DNA of 42,773 nt from contig DHKB01000033.1 in the NCBI GenBank assembly GCA_002407045.1, positions 1-42,773 of the forward strand, given 5' to 3'. The notes under the pieces were generated by a model. It was not told where the DNA came from, made no database searches, and saw nothing but the letters and a program-made list of their open reading frames with translations. Source of the DNA: Candidatus Bruticola papionis (GTDB lineage Bacteria; Vulcanimicrobiota; Xenobia; Xenobiales; Xenobiaceae). A program made the position numbers and the translations under genes. Shown here in pieces: positions 41,392-42,773 of the stretch (position 1 is the first letter of the stretch; each line of letters opens with the position of its first letter).

Positions 41392-42723
41392 ATGGAAAGA
41401 ATGCAAGAAAGACTTGTCTATTGGCGATTGACCGTGCTATGCGTTCTCTCGGCATTTCTAGCCGGATGTTCGCTTTTAGGCTATTTTGACGCCAACCTTT
41501 CGGTTTCTGTTACCAATGACAAAAATCACCTTTTAGCTGTAGAAGGCCGGACTAGCATGCCGGATAAAACTCCGGTCAGCGTGGTTCTACGTGAAGACAA
41601 AGAAGTGCTAGCTAAAGGTAGCACTACTGTAGAAAGTGGTGTTTTTGCTGTCACTTTAGATTTAAGTACAGCGCCTGGCAATTGTGCTCTGAATTTAGAT
41701 ATTATTTTGGATCCTTCCCAAGGGCCTGAGTCAGTTCAGAAAGTTACTGGCAAACGCGGAGAGTATCTTTACGGCGAGCAAGTAGAAGAAGTTGGTAATT
41801 TATATTTGTTGACAGAGCGTTTGCGCTTAGTTTTGCCTATGGATAGGCGTACTGTAGCTATACGTCGAGCTATGTCCGGCGATTACAATTTAGCTATAGC
41901 TAATCTGGAAGATATGCTTGTAGTTGAACCAGATGATCAAGATTTAAAAGCTTGGTTAGCTTATTCACTGCTTAGCCGCGATCCGCACGAAGATAAATTA
42001 GGTTCGCAAGCTTATCAGCTTTTGGGTAATGTCAAAGTAGATCGCTTAGGCGAACCTATCCGCACTTATTGCAAAAAGTGGGATGAGCGTTTGCGCCAGC
42101 TTAAGGCCGAACAAGCCAAAGAAAGCGAACGCAAGGCGGCTATAGCCAAAACTTTGGCTAAACGCGAAGCTCTCAAGAGCAAACTAGAGGCCGGCAAATT
42201 CTTGGGTGGCGTCTATTTAGGCGCTACCGCTAGAGAAGTGTACGAACTGGCTATTCCAGACAAATATCCAGCTTGGTCGGGTGAAGTTATTATCTACCAT
42301 ATGCCTGACCGCAATGTGGAAGTCCATTTTGACGGCAAAACTTCTGAAGTTATTGAAGTTCATAGCGAAGATCCCAAGTTCGCTGCCAAAAACAATGTTG
42401 GCGTAGGTAGTTCTTTAATCGACGTAGCTGGAGCTTATCCCAATGGACGTTTAACTATGGGAGTAGCCGAACCTCAGTCTGATGGCACTTCAGTAGCTTT
42501 CGGAGAATATGCTTGTCCGGAAGGATTGGTTTTCTATATTAAGCGTCTTACCGCTGCCGATGGCTTAATTCTTAGTGAAAAGGTTAAGGGGTTGTCAGTT
42601 ATCCCTCCTTTCCAGTGGGATAGTGAAGAAGCTGAATTGGACGAAGGGACAGAGATGAATGCCAGCCGTGCTGGTGAAGCTCTAGTTGACGATAGTAGCT
42701 ACCCAAAATCTAAGAAAAAATGA
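41392..42723 (+). CDS. Lipoprotein with central TPR-like helices
   Basis: A 443-aa protein with a signal peptide and lipobox FLAG-C26. An N-terminal beta-rich domain (about 35-140; LSVSVTNDKNHLLAVEGRTSMPDKTPV) is followed by a TPR-like helical segment (150-215; RRAMSGDYNLAIANLEDMLVVEPDDQDLKAWLAYSLL), a Lys/Glu/Ala-rich coiled helix (220-265), and a C-terminal beta domain (GVYLGATAREVYEL to LVFYIKRLTAADG). I do not recognise a named family. It starts 47 bp after rpe on the same strand and is probably the last gene of the PASTA kinase operon, suggesting a cell-envelope role. The first ATG (41392) is used; the ATG at 41401 is an alternative. Neither has a clear SD. Confidence 0.82.
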   Translation: MERMQERLVYWRLTVLCVLSAFLAGCSLLGYFDANLSVSVTNDKNHLLAVEGRTSMPDKTPVSVVLREDKEVLAKGSTTVESGVFAVTLDLSTAPGNCALNLDIILDPSQGPESVQKVTGKRGEYLYGEQVEEVGNLYLLTERLRLVLPMDRRTVAIRRAMSGDYNLAIANLEDMLVVEPDDQDLKAWLAYSLLSRDPHEDKLGSQAYQLLGNVKVDRLGEPIRTYCKKWDERLRQLKAEQAKESERKAAIAKTLAKREALKSKLEAGKFLGGVYLGATAREVYELAIPDKYPAWSGEVIIYHMPDRNVEVHFDGKTSEVIEVHSEDPKFAAKNNVGVGSSLIDVAGAYPNGRLTMGVAEPQSDGTSVAFGEYACPEGLVFYIKRLTAADGLILSEKVKGLSVIPPFQWDSEEAELDEGTEMNASRAGEALVDDSSYPKSKKK

Positions 42724-42773
42724 GAGTTAATTAGTCAATTTTAGGTTCTGCAAAAAAAATCTGAATTTTTTTG

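Noticed and set aside
42751..42773. CAAAAAAA/TTTTTTTG repeat as a terminator at the right edge
   Set aside because: It is an A/T-only stem cut by the window end; too weak to call.

Overview
The window is about 42.8 kb of bacterial DNA with moderate-to-low GC. Coding density is high, Shine-Dalgarno-like sites (GGAGG, AAAGG) are common, and factor-independent terminators are strong. No rRNA, tRNA, CRISPR array or insertion sequence was seen. A short-form phosphate acetyltransferase, a class I (FbaB/DhnA-type) aldolase and a DUF3990/DUF3791 pair fit a fermentative, probably host-associated anaerobe. The phylum could not be fixed from sequence alone. Many large proteins (tandem lipoproteins, TPR proteins, an NHL propeller) resemble no family I know well, which suggests a poorly sampled lineage.

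Layout. (1) 1-4.9 kb: type I restriction locus, with a partial hsdS (running off the left edge) and an intact tyrosine recombinase on the minus strand, divergent from a complete hsdR. This resembles a phase-variable specificity locus. (2) 4.9-6.8 kb: a MATE transporter (minus) and a VOC/glyoxalase-fold protein (plus). (3) 7.2-14.25 kb: four tandem paralogous lipoproteins sharing the motif CGDSGST(T/A)PNPL after the lipid cysteine. (4) 14.3-15.2 kb: a cupin and a MarR regulator, each preceded by the same palindromic operator; the marR promoter is near-consensus and predicts a leaderless mRNA. (5) 15.3-16.2 kb: an overlapping DUF3990 (ADP-ribosyltransferase-like) and DUF3791-like pair, probably toxin-antitoxin-like. 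(6) 16.4-19.2 kb: class I aldolase and an M4/thermolysin-like metallopeptidase without a signal peptide, both with C-ending codons typical of highly expressed genes. (7) 19.3-26.5 kb, minus strand: a TPR protein ending in a Lon-type protease domain without its catalytic Ser and Lys, a Clp-N/AAA+ protein without key ATPase residues, an exported (alpha/alpha)6-barrel-like protein, and, as a separate unit, an NHL propeller protein. (8) 26.8-30.1 kb: pta (plus) and a large TPR protein (minus), convergent, with terminators between. (9) 30.1-36.6 kb: a palindrome-rich intergenic region, a possible 29-codon ORF, and a 1994-aa transglutaminase-like/DUF4011/SF1-helicase/nuclease/DUF3320 protein of the kind found in defence islands. 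(10) 36.6-42.7 kb: PASTA kinase, kinase-less PASTA membrane protein, rpe and a lipoprotein, in one direction. This recalls the prkC-rsgA-rpe order of other bacteria, but without rsgA or the phosphatase.

The most notable points are the adjacent catalytically degenerate Lon-like and Clp-like proteins (7), the recombinase-linked restriction locus (1), the multidomain helicase (9), the lipoprotein array (3) and the operator-in-promoter design of the MarR switch (4).
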